A stretch of DNA of 64,000 nt from Emiliania huxleyi CCMP1516 (taxonomy: Eukaryota > Haptophyta > Isochrysidales > Noelaerhabdaceae), in NCBI RefSeq assembly GCF_000372725.1, contig NW_005200250.1:835721-899720 (forward strand), read 5' to 3'. Positions 41,793 through 51,830 of the stretch are shown here, in pieces (the stretch's first letter is position 1; the number at the start of each line of letters is the position of its first letter). The notes beneath the pieces are model-generated. The model searched no databases and was not told the DNA's origin. It saw only the letters and a list, made by a program, of their open reading frames with translations. The position numbers and the translations under genes are program-made.

Positions 41793-43246
41793 TCGATGCG
41801 CACTCGGCTCCGGATCTTGGGCGGAAGCGAGCGGAGCATCACGTCCTTGGTGCGCCGGACCATCACGTGCCTCCGCAGCTTCTCCTCGAGCTCGCCCAAG
41901 TTGGTCGCGCCCGAGAACTTGTTGAAGTCGTCGCGGCCGCCGCAATACGTGTTGCCGAACTCCTCGAGCCCGCCCGGCGGGAAGACTGTCGGCGCGATGG
42001 CGCTCGCTTGCGTCCACAGCTCGTACGGGCGAGAGAGCGCCGGAGTGCCGGAGAGGAGGACGGCGGCGACGGCCCGGCGCACGAGTGGGAGCAGCGCCCT
42101 GGTCCGCTGCGCCTGCCACGCACGGGGGCGCGCCGGTGGGAGGCCAGCGGCGGTGCGGGGAAGAGAGGCGGCGGTGCGAGGGCGGAAGAGAGGCGGCGGT
42201 GCGAGGGCGACAGAGAGGCGGCGGTGCGAGGGCGGGAGAGAGGCGGCGGTGCGAGGGCGGAAGAGAGGCGACGGTGCCATGGCGGGCGGCGGAGTGTTCA
42301 CCTCTGGCGACTTGAGGTTGTGCGACTCGTCGCAGACGATCGCGCGGAAGCGGTTGAGCTCGCCCGTGCGTTGGGCTCGTGCGCGAGCGCCATCATACGT
42401 CGCGATGACCACCGACGCGTCGGCGGAGAGCGAGTCCTCACCTTTGTCCACCACCTGCACCTTTGCGGGCGAGAGCTGCTCTGGGAGCCAGCGCAGCAGC
42501 TCGGCTCGCCAGTTGTACTTGACGCTCGAGGGGCACAGCACGAGCGCAGGCCACACGTCCGCGTGAGCGAGGACGCCGATCGCGGTCACAGTCTTGCCGA
42601 GCCCCATGTCGTCGGCGACGAGCCCGCGAAGGCGGTTTCCCACCACAAACTCGACCGCCTCGCGCTGGTGCGGCATCAGCCCCTCGGCGAGGGTGGGTGG
42701 CAGGCGGAGGAGCGGCGGCGTCGCCCGCTGTGGCGTTGGCGGGACAGAGGACGCCCGCTGTGGCGTTGACGGGGCAGAGGACGCCGCCGCCCCCGCCGCC
42801 GCCCGCTCCGGCGTGGACGCTGCGGATGCTTCCGATTGGATCGAGCGGACGGCGCCCGTCTCCTTGAGCTGCGCCAGGCGGCGCTCTACGTCTTCCTTGT
42901 GCTGGATCGGCAGCAGCCACGCGGAGAGCTCGGGCTTGTAGTACCCGCGAAACTCGCGGCAGAAAATGATGAGGCCCTCGTCGTACTCGAAGGCCACCTT
43001 GAGCCGCAGCTGTCCACCGTCGCGCACGACAGAGAGGCGGACGTCGCTGCCGATGACCACTGCCTGCGTGCGGCCTCTCGGCTGCTTGTGCCGCTCATCA
43101 GCCCACTGGAACCAGTGCTTACACTTCGGTGACTGCGAGCAGGCGTAGAATGGCCGGCCGTTGTTCGGGCCCCCGTTGTTGGTGATTTTCACCGCGCACG
43201 GCTGGTTGTGGCCGGGGCAGCGATAGGGCGGGTAGCCGTCGGCCAT
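40368..43246 (-). CDS. SMARCAL1/ZRANB3-like annealing helicase with GRF zinc finger
   Basis: Exons 43246-42302, 42112-41567, 41504-41389, 41319-40368, in frame, 852 residues. N-terminal GRF-type zinc finger (CPGHNQPCAVKITNNG ... FYACSQSPKCKHWFQW), a HARP-like segment (FEYDEGLIIFCREFRGYYKP), then an SNF2 ATPase: LMPHQREAVEFVVGNR, DDMGLGKTVTAIGVL (motif I), CDESHNLKSPE (II), VLLSGTPALSRPYELWTQ (III), VLVFAHHAPMLDAM (IV), SINAAGVGITLTAAHHVIF (V), DRVHRLGQRAASVEIAYLV (VI). SMARCAL1-type enzymes re-anneal ssDNA bubbles at stalled replication forks. The C terminus carries the beta module LNGRRG-type (VKYNGRRGEVVEFIRDRGRY) shared with two neighbours. Met at 43246 is chosen because the zinc finger begins eight residues later. 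Intron 3 (69 bp, GC-AG) starts with a copy of exon 4; intron 1 holds a gcgagggcgg-type minisatellite. Confidence 0.9.
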
Positions 43247-43520
43247 CGCGCGCGGCCGTCGCTGCGCAAGGCCGAACCGCAACCGCGAGGGCCCCGGGCC
43301 ACAACGACCCGGCCGGGGGGCCTACTCGCATAATGGGGGTAAACGAAAAAAGTAGCGCTTAGACGGGCGTTCTGCTGCTAGGGGAAACCCGGAGCGCGGT
43401 ACTATCCCTCTGCCCTCGGAGAGTATTCTTTAGCTCCGAGTAGAGGGGCGGCGTTCTGCAGTTAAGGGGAAACCCGGTACACGGAGCCAACCCTCGGAGA
43501 CCCGTGTTATGGCCCTGCGA

Positions 43521-43968
43521 TTGGCCTGTCCGAGGGTTTCCGGCAACCCAGAGGGAAACCAGAGGGTCCCCAGCACTTTGCGTTTCCGGAAGTTTCCAGC
43601 GAAACCAGAGGGTGTTTGGTGCTCCATTCTGTTTCTCTCGAGTTTCCCTCGGGAAACTCGCGAGTTTCCCTGAGTCTGAGAGCTGGTCTGGGGCAAAATC
43701 TGGGGCAAAATTGAGGAAATCGGCACGATACCCAGGTATTTTCCAGGTATACCGGGGTTTTCCAGGTATACCCGCAAAATACCCGGTATTTTGCCGATTT
43801 TGGCCCCAAAACAGCCTCAGACACGGCTCAGAGCCCCCCCAAAATGACGAATTCCACGGAGTTTCCCCGGGGTTTCCCGAGGAAACTAGAGGGTGTTGTA
43901 GGGAAACGAGCAGGAAACACGGAAAGGAAACCAGGTAGGGTGCGAGAGGAAACCCTCGGACAGGCCAA
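43521..43968. mobile_element. hAT-like MITE with 21-bp TIRs and 8-bp target duplication
   Basis: The ends are perfect inverted repeats, ttggcctgtccgagggtttc(c) on the left at 43521-43541 and the reverse complement on the right at 43948-43968. The element is flanked by ccctgcga at 43513-43520 and again at 43969-43976, an exact 8-bp duplication. Inside there is no coding frame, but many gtttcc/ggaaac motifs in both orientations, like the subterminal repeats bound by hAT transposases. The 8-bp duplication is the hAT hallmark, so a non-autonomous hAT-type element is likely. Intact ends and duplication suggest a fairly young insertion. Confidence 0.88.
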
Positions 43969-43976
43969 CCCTGCGA

Positions 43977-45472
43977 ACGCGCACCCCCGGGGCTAGGGCT
44001 ATCTTGCCCGCAACCCGATCCCGATCATCCGGCCCGCTGGGTGCGCTTCTGAGCTCCCCGGCCCTGGATGTGAGGCTGCCAACTGCACTCCAAGTGCTCC
44101 AAGTGCCCAATTCGTCTACGTACGGCTTAGTGAGTGGTTGGGGTGGCCTCAGGCATCCCCAAGGGAGCCTCTGCGGTGCCACATAAGCAGCTTAGTGATT
44201 GTCGAGACTTAAAGTGTTTCGTTTGAAGAAACGCAAACCGGACAGACGGTACCTATGGTCACCAGTAAACGAAAATTCGACTTTGTCTTTGAGGGATCAT
44301 ATCTCAAAAAGCCGGGAGATAGCATCGCATTATTGTTGCATATTATGCCACATAAGGTCAAACTTGACCCCAGAAGCATCAAGAACCCGATGCTCCGGCT
44401 CGACTGTGCCGGCACACTGCCTCCTCGCGCACGCTGCTAGCAGGCCGTTGCGGCCCGTGGTGCACCAGAGAGAGAGGTCGACGCGTTGCCCCCGCCGGCG
44501 ACCCCGCGCGGCTCAGGCCAGCCAGAAGGTGTGTGGTGACGGCACCGTGGCAGGAGTGCGGAGAAGAGCTCGCCGAACGCGAGCAGCAGATGGCCAAAGT
44601 GTGCCAGCGCGAGAGCCTCGCGAGCGGGCGCAGAAGGAGCTCGCCGTGACACGATGCCGGGCGGTGGTGGTGCTCTGGCGACTGTGCACAGTGGGCAAAG
44701 TCAGGCTGCAACAGGGCAGCACGTTGGTAGTGCCCTGCTGCAGCCTGGCCTGACATGCACAGGGCGAACAGAGGCGGTACTATCGTCCGGCGCTCGTCAC
44801 CGAATCTGGGCCAACTTCGACCGCCGCCACAGCTCGCCACGAGCACGCAGCGACAAAATGTTGACTGTATGGAAGTCGAGGCTGGTCCATAGGAAGAGGC
44901 TGCCGTGCGAGCCGGCAGCAGGCTGGCTCGTCGTGGACTGCCGCGGCGACTTTTTTCGGTGTCTTTCTTGATAGTACCGAATACGGTACTTTCGTTTACC
45001 AACATTCTGCGAGTACCTTGCTTTACTGTGCTGTATGAATGGTTGGGCAGGTGTGAACAACACCTCGTGCCACGGATCCACAGGCGCCTGTTGATGGGTC
45101 CAGGTGATAGCCCTGAATGGGCAATGCATACGCCTAGTTGGGCCTCAGATCGCCCGACCGCGTCCCGGTGAACTGACGTCGGATTTGTGACGCCGCCGCA
45201 CCGCGCCGCGGCCGGGGGCCCTCCGGAGGCCAAGGATGGCCGTGGCGGACCGGGACGAGCTCTGGGAGGTTCAGTGTCAGTGTGTACATTGTAGAGGCTA
45301 CCCATGAGCCATGTGCACAATATCGTGACTGAGAGCTAAGCCAGGGGAGGCGATGCCGGGGCCGTACAGCAGCCCTTGATGGTGCTTCGCCGGCGTGCGT
45401 CCCGGAGCGGTGCCGGACGGGCGGTCCGTGAGAGGAAATCCAGGGACAACGCCGACGGCGCCCTGATTCGGC
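43977..45472. other. Repeat-rich intergenic stretch
   Basis: No convincing gene, although long frames exist on both strands. It contains family B copy 1 (44036-44108). The segment taccaacattctgcg...atgaatggttgggca at about 44998-45050 has a short inverted counterpart at 46688-46702. Base composition is less GC-rich than in the genes. Confidence 0.45.
44036..44108 (+). repeat. Interspersed repeat family B, copy 1
   Basis: Contains gcttctgagctccccggccc and actccaagtgctccaagtgc. Related copies at 46772-46836 (same strand) and 50039-50117 (opposite strand) keep both blocks in the same order. At 50045 the repeat directly abuts a family A piece, so A and B may be parts of one larger element. Confidence 0.65.
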
Positions 45473-45702
45473 TCACACCCGCAGCTCCTTGTCGTAGCCC
45501 ATCTCGACGAGGGCGACGCCGGTCATCATGACGGTCACGCTCACTTGGTTCTGAAGGAGGCGCAACGCGGGGTCAGGAAGGTGAGAGAGGGCGGCCGTGT
45601 AGCGGGAGCGCACCTCCTCGACGATCGTCTCGCCGAACTTGGAGTCCTTGAGCTTCTTGGACGCCTTGCCCGGCGTCTGGTTGCCGCCCGGCGCATTTCG
45701 CC
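45473..45702 (-). CDS. Probable 3' exon of an unrecognised gene
   Basis: The open stretch reads GKASKKLKDSKFGETIVEEV, then RSRYTAALSHLPDPALRLLQ and VTVMMTGVALVEMGYDKELR, ending at a stop at 45473. It is preceded by an acceptor-like cacacag. The codon use and mixed composition look like a real protein, unlike the flanks. I recognise no family and could not find the upstream exons, so this may be a fragment or a gene whose other exons are further right. Confidence 0.4.
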
Positions 45703-46053
45703 CTGTGTGGACAGAGGTGCGTGGGGCGATTCAGGAGTGCCTGGGACGGCGGTGCAGTATGGGGGCTGCAGGGCTGCTCACGAAGTACGCGCGTCCCTTC
45801 TGCGGGGTGCTTGCCATGGTGCTGCGGTGCCGAGCGGGGAGAGCGGAGGGTCCGAAGTGAGGACCGGGGAAGGTGCGCAGATGAATGCGCGCAAAACTTC
45901 AGACACCAAAGCTCGCATATGAGAGAGAGAGCGTGCAAAGCTCGCTTCCGAGCTCTCACGCCGCGCGTAGGGCCCTTAGGGGCCTAGAGAACACAACCCC
46001 CTCTCTCTTTTCTCCCAGTAAGCTATAAGTACGTACGCAAGGACCTTCGGAAC

Positions 46054-46503
46054 TTGATGAACGAAACGCAGTCGGTCGGACCTGAGGGGATTGAGCAAGG
46101 AGTCGTAACGAACTCAGATAATGAACTCAAAGAGCTGTACGATTGGAGAGAGCAACATACATTCGTCCAGTACCAAGGAACAGGGGATGGAACGAGTCAG
46201 GTGACATGGAATTATTTTGCGACATGGGCAGAGGCGTTCGAGCGCTGGTCAACTGGCCTAAGATCAGTTCCATCCTGGGCGAGGGTTTCAACTTCGGTAT
46301 ACTCGAACGGACCTTGGCTACCTCTTGGAGCAAGTAGCTTTCCCTACGGCCTGCCCTATCATCTGGATATTGAGCAAGGGAATTGGAAGACGCGCACGCA
46401 CTTGCAAGGCGGTCCTCCTGCTAAGAAGAGCCTCAAAAAGCAGTACTGGTATGACATGCTCGATGATGTCACAATATGCATTCCTTACTTAGTTAGTTAC
46501 TGA
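46054..46503 (+). CDS. Unrecognised 149-residue frame, low GC
   Basis: MMNETQSVGPEGIEQGVVTN starts a frame rich in Trp, Tyr and Asn (QVTWNYFATWAEAFERWSTG) in an AT-richer patch than anything around it. Base composition differs sharply from the host genes, which suggests transferred or selfish DNA. No family match can be named and it may not be expressed. Confidence 0.3.
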   Translation: MMNETQSVGPEGIEQGVVTNSDNELKELYDWREQHTFVQYQGTGDGTSQVTWNYFATWAEAFERWSTGLRSVPSWARVSTSVYSNGPWLPLGASSFPYGLPYHLDIEQGNWKTRTHLQGGPPAKKSLKKQYWYDMLDDVTICIPYLVSY

Positions 46504-46591
46504 GGTGAAACCTCCGAAAGTAATTTGGCTCATGCCCGAACCGCTCTCGCGTGCAGCTCGATATCTGACTGGACTTTTCACTTCAAACAAA

Positions 46592-46630
46592 GCCTACCGC
46601 ACGCGCCGCAACGCGGCGCGTGCGGTAGGC
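46592..46630. repeat. Perfect 18-bp stem, 3-base loop hairpin
   Basis: gcctaccgcacgcgccgc, then aac, then the exact reverse complement of the first arm. The stem is GC-rich and very stable. It lies in AT-richer intergenic DNA just downstream of the low-GC frame. It could be a transcript-end or processing structure, or a remnant of an element end. Confidence 0.9.
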
Positions 46631-46771
46631 ACTCGGGATTTTGTCAGATCGGCGTGTTCACGCCGGGATCGTGTCCCTCACTACTTGCCCAACCATTCGT
46701 ACAGGAGAGTACGGCAACCGCAAGAATTCTTCTTCCATGGTCTGTCGATGGTCGGCCAGCTGGCTGTGCGC

Positions 46772-46836
46772 GCTTCTCAGCGCCCCAGCCCTGGGCGTGC
46801 GACCGATGACCGCACTCCAAGTGCTCCAAGTGCTCG
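46772..46836 (+). repeat. Interspersed repeat family B, copy 2
   Basis: Carries cgcttctcagcgccccagcc and actccaagtgctccaagtgc, the same two blocks as 44036-44108 with scattered differences. Confidence 0.55.
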
Positions 46837-47107
46837 GAAGCGGCGTGCCGGTGGAGGCCCGGGTTTTGGAAGTAAAGATATTTTACTTTTTCCAAGTGCT
46901 CAAGCGGGAGACTGCAAACAAAACGCACACCACCCAACACGCTCAAGCGCGGCCCCGCCCGACCAACGAGCGAACAGCACACTCCTCGAAAGGGGTGGCC
47001 TACACCCACGTTGGGCGGTACAGCAGCGGGCTAGTGAGAGAACCAAACACTCGAGCGGGTGGTGGTTGTTCCGCCAAGACTCCCGAATCGGACGCGGACG
47101 CGCCTGC

Positions 47108-48078
47108 CTAGGCAGGCGGGCGCGGGGCGCCGCCGCCACGGCCAAAGCCGCGGTATCCCCCCTCGCCGCCGGGCGGGCCGCGGCGGTAGCCATCGCGGTC
47201 GCCACGCGGCGGTCCGCGCTCGCCATCGCGGTCACCACCCGGGCGCTCCGGCGCCGCGGGCTTGGTCGACTTCTTGAGCGTGTTTGGGACGACGTCCTCG
47301 GGGATGTGGAGGTACCTTTGCGAGGCGGGGGTGGGGTGGATAGGGCGAGGAAAGGAGCCGGCGGGCGCGGAGGGGGGGGGGGGGGGGGGCTTTGCCCAGG
47401 CTGCCGCGGGGGTGGGGGGTGAGCTCCCTCCCGCAGGTACTCGATGCCCTCGTCCTTGAGGAACCAGTAGTAGTGCTTCCAGGCGAAGCGCTCGGTGACG
47501 AGCTCCTTCGAGGTGAGCGACTGCATCAGCTTGATCACCTAAGCAAGGATACGCGACTTGAGACGCGCGGAGAGATGCATGTCTGTGTGCTGCTATGTGT
47601 GCCCCGCCTGTGTGCCTCTGCATGTGCCCGGCTCACTCGGATCCCACCGCGCGCAGTCCGCCCCACATCTCCCTACATCTTTCCCCATCTCGCACCTCGA
47701 GGTTGCGCACGCGCTGCGGCGACGTCTTGACGGCGCCATCCTCGCAAAATGAGGTTGAGACGCCCATGATGTCCGGGTGGAGCATGAGGGCATTGCGGTC
47801 AGTGTGGCCGGTCGTCTTCTCGGCGACGATCACGCCCTCTGCGAGCGAGGGCCAGCTAGTGTGAGCGGCAGGCGGTGGGCTACGGGCGGCAGGACGTGTG
47901 GGCTGAGCTGCCAGCTGTGACGCACGCGCAAAGGTGGAGCGCACGAGCGTCGCTGCAGCAGGGCCGGACCGCGGCAGTGGTAGCGGCAGCGGAGGAGGCC
48001 GGGCGACCAGGCGGGCGAGTGCACACCCTTGAAGAGGTAGGAGAGGATCGCGAGGCGGTTCTTCTTCGTGATCAGCAT
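47108..48078 (-). CDS. RPS10: Ribosomal protein eS10
   Basis: Exons 48078-48027, 47838-47696, 47538-47441, 47315-47108 join in frame, 166 residues. The S10/plectin domain is complete apart from one point: [80 protein letters not shown], then a Gly/Arg/Asp tail ([20 protein letters not shown]) typical of eukaryotic eS10. It is part of the 40S head near the mRNA entry. With GT-AG splicing at 47440 the protein lacks four residues (YLRE-like) that precede YLH in other eukaryotes; those residues are encoded by the first 12 bases of the intron. Intron 3 also carries an 18-G run at about 47374. The start is the canonical eS10 Met. Confidence 0.92.
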
Positions 48079-48219
48079 GGTTGCGGATGCAGTCGGGGCT
48101 GTAGAGGCACGCGCAAGACAGAAGAAATCCGCCGGCTTCCCAGTGTTGTAAAGAGAGCACAATATCAGGCGGCGGCGGCGTCGCAGAACGAGACAGAGGA
48201 GAGCGACGCGACAGAGGAA

Positions 48220-48430
48220 GAAGCGACAAGGGAGAGCACGACGAGAAGGGGGCGACCGCGAGGTGGCACGAAGGTCGCAGCGAGAATCGGGGAGAGACTG
48301 CGAAGAGAGATAGGAAGAGGCGGACGCCCAAGGGTGGGCGACGGCTAGTGCACCTCACCCCTCTCCTTAAAATCCCTGTGTGGTGGCGGCGTGCCGTCCT
48401 CCATCATCCATCCCTCCCTTGGGTTGTCCG
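48220..48430 (+). repeat. Interspersed repeat family A, copy 2
   Basis: Longest copy. It runs from gaccgcgaggtggcacgaag through aagggtgggcgacggctag, ctctccttaaaatccctgtg and catccctcccttgggttgtc. It lies in the 5' flank of the eS10 gene. Much of the same series is found reversed at 52590-52800. Confidence 0.65.
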
Positions 48431-48546
48431 TTTTCTTAATAAGTAAATTCTTTCTTAAGAGAGCACAATTACAACTTTTCTCCAACTTCAGACCAGTCGG
48501 CCGCGCGTCCCCTGAAACCGCCGTTCTGGTGGCTTGACGACCCAGC

Positions 48547-49614
48547 ATGGGAGAGAGAGAGAGAGAGAGAGAGATGAGTGACGAGCAGATCTGCCGCCAG
48601 CTCCTCTGGGCATCCCTTCGGTCGACGGTGAGGCCTTGCAGTAACAGCACGCCACACCAACCTCGCTCCGACGGCAAGGTGCAACGGGCCACAGTGCACC
48701 CCGGGCAGTTGTCGGTGGGGACACACGGCCTCGTCGGATGGGATAGCGGGCGGCCTGTGTGGACAGAGGCGCTGCTCGCCGCCCTCGATCGCCGGCTGGA
48801 GCAGGGCCAGTCCGTATCACCGCCCGACTACCCACACGCGGCCGAGGACGTTCTGCTCGCATTGACGCAGGTGGCCGCGTTGGGTGCGACGCAGCCCCGC
48901 ACGGCTGTGTGGTCATCCATCTCTCCGTGGCTCGAGTCGGCACTCCTTCGCAACGGCGTGGCTCGCCGCGTGTTGACGGTCGACTATAACGCGCCTCGCA
49001 TCGATGCGCGGGGAGACCGCCTGATGGCGATGGAGCTAGGCCAGGCGTGCAGCCACTACTGCTCCCGCGGATCAGCCTTTGACCTCATCGTCTCCTTCTC
49101 CGGAATCGAGCATGATGGCCTCGGCCGGTATCACGACCCCCTTGACCCCGACGGCGACCTGGCTGCGATGCGGGAGGTGTGGCTCCAGCTGCGGCCCGGT
49201 GGTGTGCTGCTGCTCGGTGTCCCCACCTCGGACACCGACGCCACCATCGTAAACGGCCACCGGCTCTACGGCCCGACCCGTCTGCCGCTTCTCATCCGCG
49301 ACTTTGAGCTCGTCGCCCGTGTTTGGGACGGTCATGTGGTGAGGGGAGGCCTCGAGCGGGCAAACGAGACGCCGACCCTCTGGTACGGGCGCACCGGCCG
49401 AGTGATGCGCCGCGGCTTTGCGCCGCGCGGCGACTGGGGACGGAGCAGACACCCGGGCGGCGAATATTGGGACTGGCAGCATCAGCCCGTGTTGGTCTTG
49501 CGCAAGCCAAAGCGGCGTGCGGCAGAGATGCTGCCCGGCTGGGTTGCCAAGTGGAGTGCGGCAGTGCAGGAGGGCCGGTGCAAGCAGATGCCTGACTGGC
49601 ATGTCAGGCCGTGA
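48547..49614 (+). CDS. DUF268-type methyltransferase-like protein
   Basis: Up to 355 residues; the better start is Met10 (48574), since the first nine residues come from a gagaga microsatellite. Key block: FDLIVSFSGIEHDGLGRYHD, PLDPDGDLAAMREVWLQLRP, GGVLLLGVPTSDTDATIVNG, HRLYGPTRLPLLIRDFELVA. This is the DUF268 signature (SSIEHDGLGRYGDPLxPxGD and PGGxLxLGVP), a Rossmann SAM-methyltransferase-like family seen in nematodes, algae and bacteria with unknown substrate. The earlier RRVLTVDYNAPR could be the SAM-site strand. No introns, no signal peptide. Confidence 0.85.
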   Translation: MGEREREREMSDEQICRQLLWASLRSTVRPCSNSTPHQPRSDGKVQRATVHPGQLSVGTHGLVGWDSGRPVWTEALLAALDRRLEQGQSVSPPDYPHAAEDVLLALTQVAALGATQPRTAVWSSISPWLESALLRNGVARRVLTVDYNAPRIDARGDRLMAMELGQACSHYCSRGSAFDLIVSFSGIEHDGLGRYHDPLDPDGDLAAMREVWLQLRPGGVLLLGVPTSDTDATIVNGHRLYGPTRLPLLIRDFELVARVWDGHVVRGGLERANETPTLWYGRTGRVMRRGFAPRGDWGRSRHPGGEYWDWQHQPVLVLRKPKRRAAEMLPGWVAKWSAAVQEGRCKQMPDWHVRP

Positions 49615-49959
49615 CGCGAGCCGGCGACTGTGGTCAGCGGCAAACGCCGCCGCCGCGGCCACGACGACGACGACGGTGTCGACGCCATGCCATTATTCTC
49701 CTGCCATATGGCATTTTGCCCCACGCATAGGGCGATAGGGGGGGGGGTAGGAATGAAAAGAAGAAAGAAGCCTCGTCGGCGCCGCGTTCGTTGCGGACTG
49801 TCTCCAGGAGAGATGGGCGACGCACGAACACAGAGGCACAGTGCGCACGCCGCACCCCGCCCCGCTCGCGCAGGGCGTGCATCACACAGGGACTGTGTGA
49901 TTCCTCGGTGGGGACTCTTGACAGAGGTGTGCTAGTCCTACAGTCGGACGGCGAAAGAA

Positions 49960-50045
49960 AGAAAGAAAGAAAACAGCCAACCCAAGGAGGGATGGAGGAC
50001 GGCACCGCCACCAAAGGGATTTTAAGGAGAGGAGGGGCACTTGGA
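49960..50045 (-). repeat. Interspersed repeat family A, copy 3 (partial)
   Basis: Reversed partial copy: aaagaaagaaaacagccaac, aaggagggatggaggacggc, gggattttaaggagagg. It joins a family B copy directly at its right end. Confidence 0.6.
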
Positions 50046-50117
50046 GCACTTGGAGTGCAGTCATTAGCCTCACATCCAGGGCCGGGGAGCTAAGAAGCGC
50101 ACCCAGCGGGCCGGATG
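50039..50117 (-). repeat. Interspersed repeat family B, copy 3
   Basis: Reverse orientation: gcacttggagcacttggagt and ggccggggagctaagaagcg. It is fused to the family A piece on its left. Confidence 0.6.
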
Positions 50118-50209
50118 AGGGGGCGCTCTTTCTTTCTGCGCATGCCACCGAATATCATGGATGGCGGGAACGCGTGGGGGAGCTAAACACGAGCACTTCG
50201 AATGCACAT

Positions 50210-51453
50210 ATGCTGCGCCTAGACGAGGAGGTACTCGCGGCACTCGAGGGCTTTACGCTGTCTGCGGTCGATAAGAGGAATACCGACCTGATCCTCGAGG
50301 AGGAGGTTGCCGCCGCGCTTGAGGAGGAGGTTGCTGGGCGCTGCATTGTCGCTCCTTTGGAGAGCACGTGTGCCACTCGGCGGGTGGCGAGGTGTGAGGA
50401 AGCGGTGGGGAGCGAGCCTCTTGCCGACGGATCGCACCTCGCGCAACGGATCGATCAGCTGGAAACGGACCTAGGTGTGTCAGGCGAGGGAAGCCTGGAA
50501 GAGCGGCTCGGCGCCATCGAGCGCTTGATTGAGCTGGATGTGCCGACTGCAGACATCCAAGGCGAGGCGTGGCCGACAGCGCCGGCGACGCAGCAAGTGC
50601 CCGACGTGCCGTATCGACCGCCCACATCGGCCGCGAGCTACATGAGAAAGGGCGAGCTGTTGGTGCGGCTTCCGGAGAAGCCCTGTCGTCGGGCTGCGCG
50701 CACGATGGAGAAGGCTGCGGCGCCTCAGGGCGGCGGTTTCGAAGGTGCCTTTCCTACGCGCCACCCCCTGAGCCGTGATGGCGACGAGCCGCCGATGCGG
50801 TATGCGCGTGAGCAGATTCTCAAATTCGCCCGCAGTCGGCGCTCGCATATATGGAGCTGCCATCGTCGTTGAACAGCTCGGAGCGCTACTTGTTGCACGC
50901 AGCTGCTTCCGCTTTCAATTCTGCTCAACGTTGGAATTTTCCGTTCCAGGTTCTACACGTTTCGTACGGCGAGGGGAAGGGGAGGTACTTGGCACTGATG
51001 AAGGCCCTTCCGCCTCGCCAAATCGAGTTCGCGAGGTCCAGGCGCAGCAATGTGGAGCAAGCGATGACAACCGCTCGCTCTCCTACGTCAGGCGAGGACG
51101 CCGCCGACAACGTAGGGGGCGCTCGTTTGGCCTCTCATGCCCTCGACTCGGCGACGCAACGCCGGCCGGTGCGGTACAAGGTCCCGCAAAGGCGCTCGAG
51201 GCGCTGTCGAGGGAGCCACGGCGTTGATGAGACCAGGGAGCCCGTCAATGAATCGATTCCTGACAGGCATGGCACGGCAGTTCCGTCCGACCATCCCGGC
51301 CTCGAGTGTGTCATCTGTCTCGACAAGCCGAGCTCTCACGTGCTAGTCCCCTGTGGCCACTACTGCGCTTGTGCCAGCTGTATTGATCAGCTCCAGTACT
51401 GCCCGATGTGCCGAGCTCCCGTGAATCGGGCGGTGCGTGTCTTCCTCTCCTAG
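50210..51453 (+). CDS. RING protein, ankyrin-free paralogue of the ankyrin-RING genes
   Basis: Two exons, 50210-50838 and 51042-51453, join in frame to 346 residues with a GC-AG intron. The first half carries ATRRVARCEEAVGSEP and RIDQLETDLGVSGEGSLEER, LGAIERLIELDVPT, the same module that precedes the RING in the two ankyrin-RING genes. A YAREQILKFARSRR stretch, resembling an eIF4E-binding consensus, lies at the end of exon 1. The C terminus is a C3HC4 RING: CVICLDKPSSHVLVPCGHYC ... CPMCRAPV. It would act as an E3 ligase. It lacks ankyrin repeats and the long coiled coil. The intron opens with gcgctcgcatatatggagc against gcgcagcaatgtggagc at the next exon. Confidence 0.8.
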
Positions 51454-51830
51454 TAGGCCTTGGCAGTGGCGCTCTCGTCGCGAGGCGAGCCGGGTTCGGC
51501 GGCGGCGGCGCGGACGCCAGCCATCTCCCCGGTCGACCCCCCCGCGCGAGAGCGACGCGAGAGGAGAGGCTCCTCTCTGTGCACAGCGCCACAGCGCACA
51601 GGGGAGCGGGAGGTGTGTGGCGTGCGGGCTCTCATCGGTAGCCGGGCTCTCATCCCCCGTAGTGCCTCCCTCCTTTTTGCGTACGTGCACCGGGACGTCG
51701 TCTAGGTTCAACTGACGATATTCGATATATACCGTACCTGCGAGACTCTTACGCCCGCCGTTACCCCTCGGCCTCGCGCACGGGTGTTCTCGCCGCATGA
51801 TACGTTCGCATGGGACTGCGCGGGGTGGTG

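Noticed and set aside
44379-45320. 313-residue - strand frame
   Set aside because: No domain, odd composition, overlaps repeat DNA. Likely a chance open frame in GC-rich sequence.
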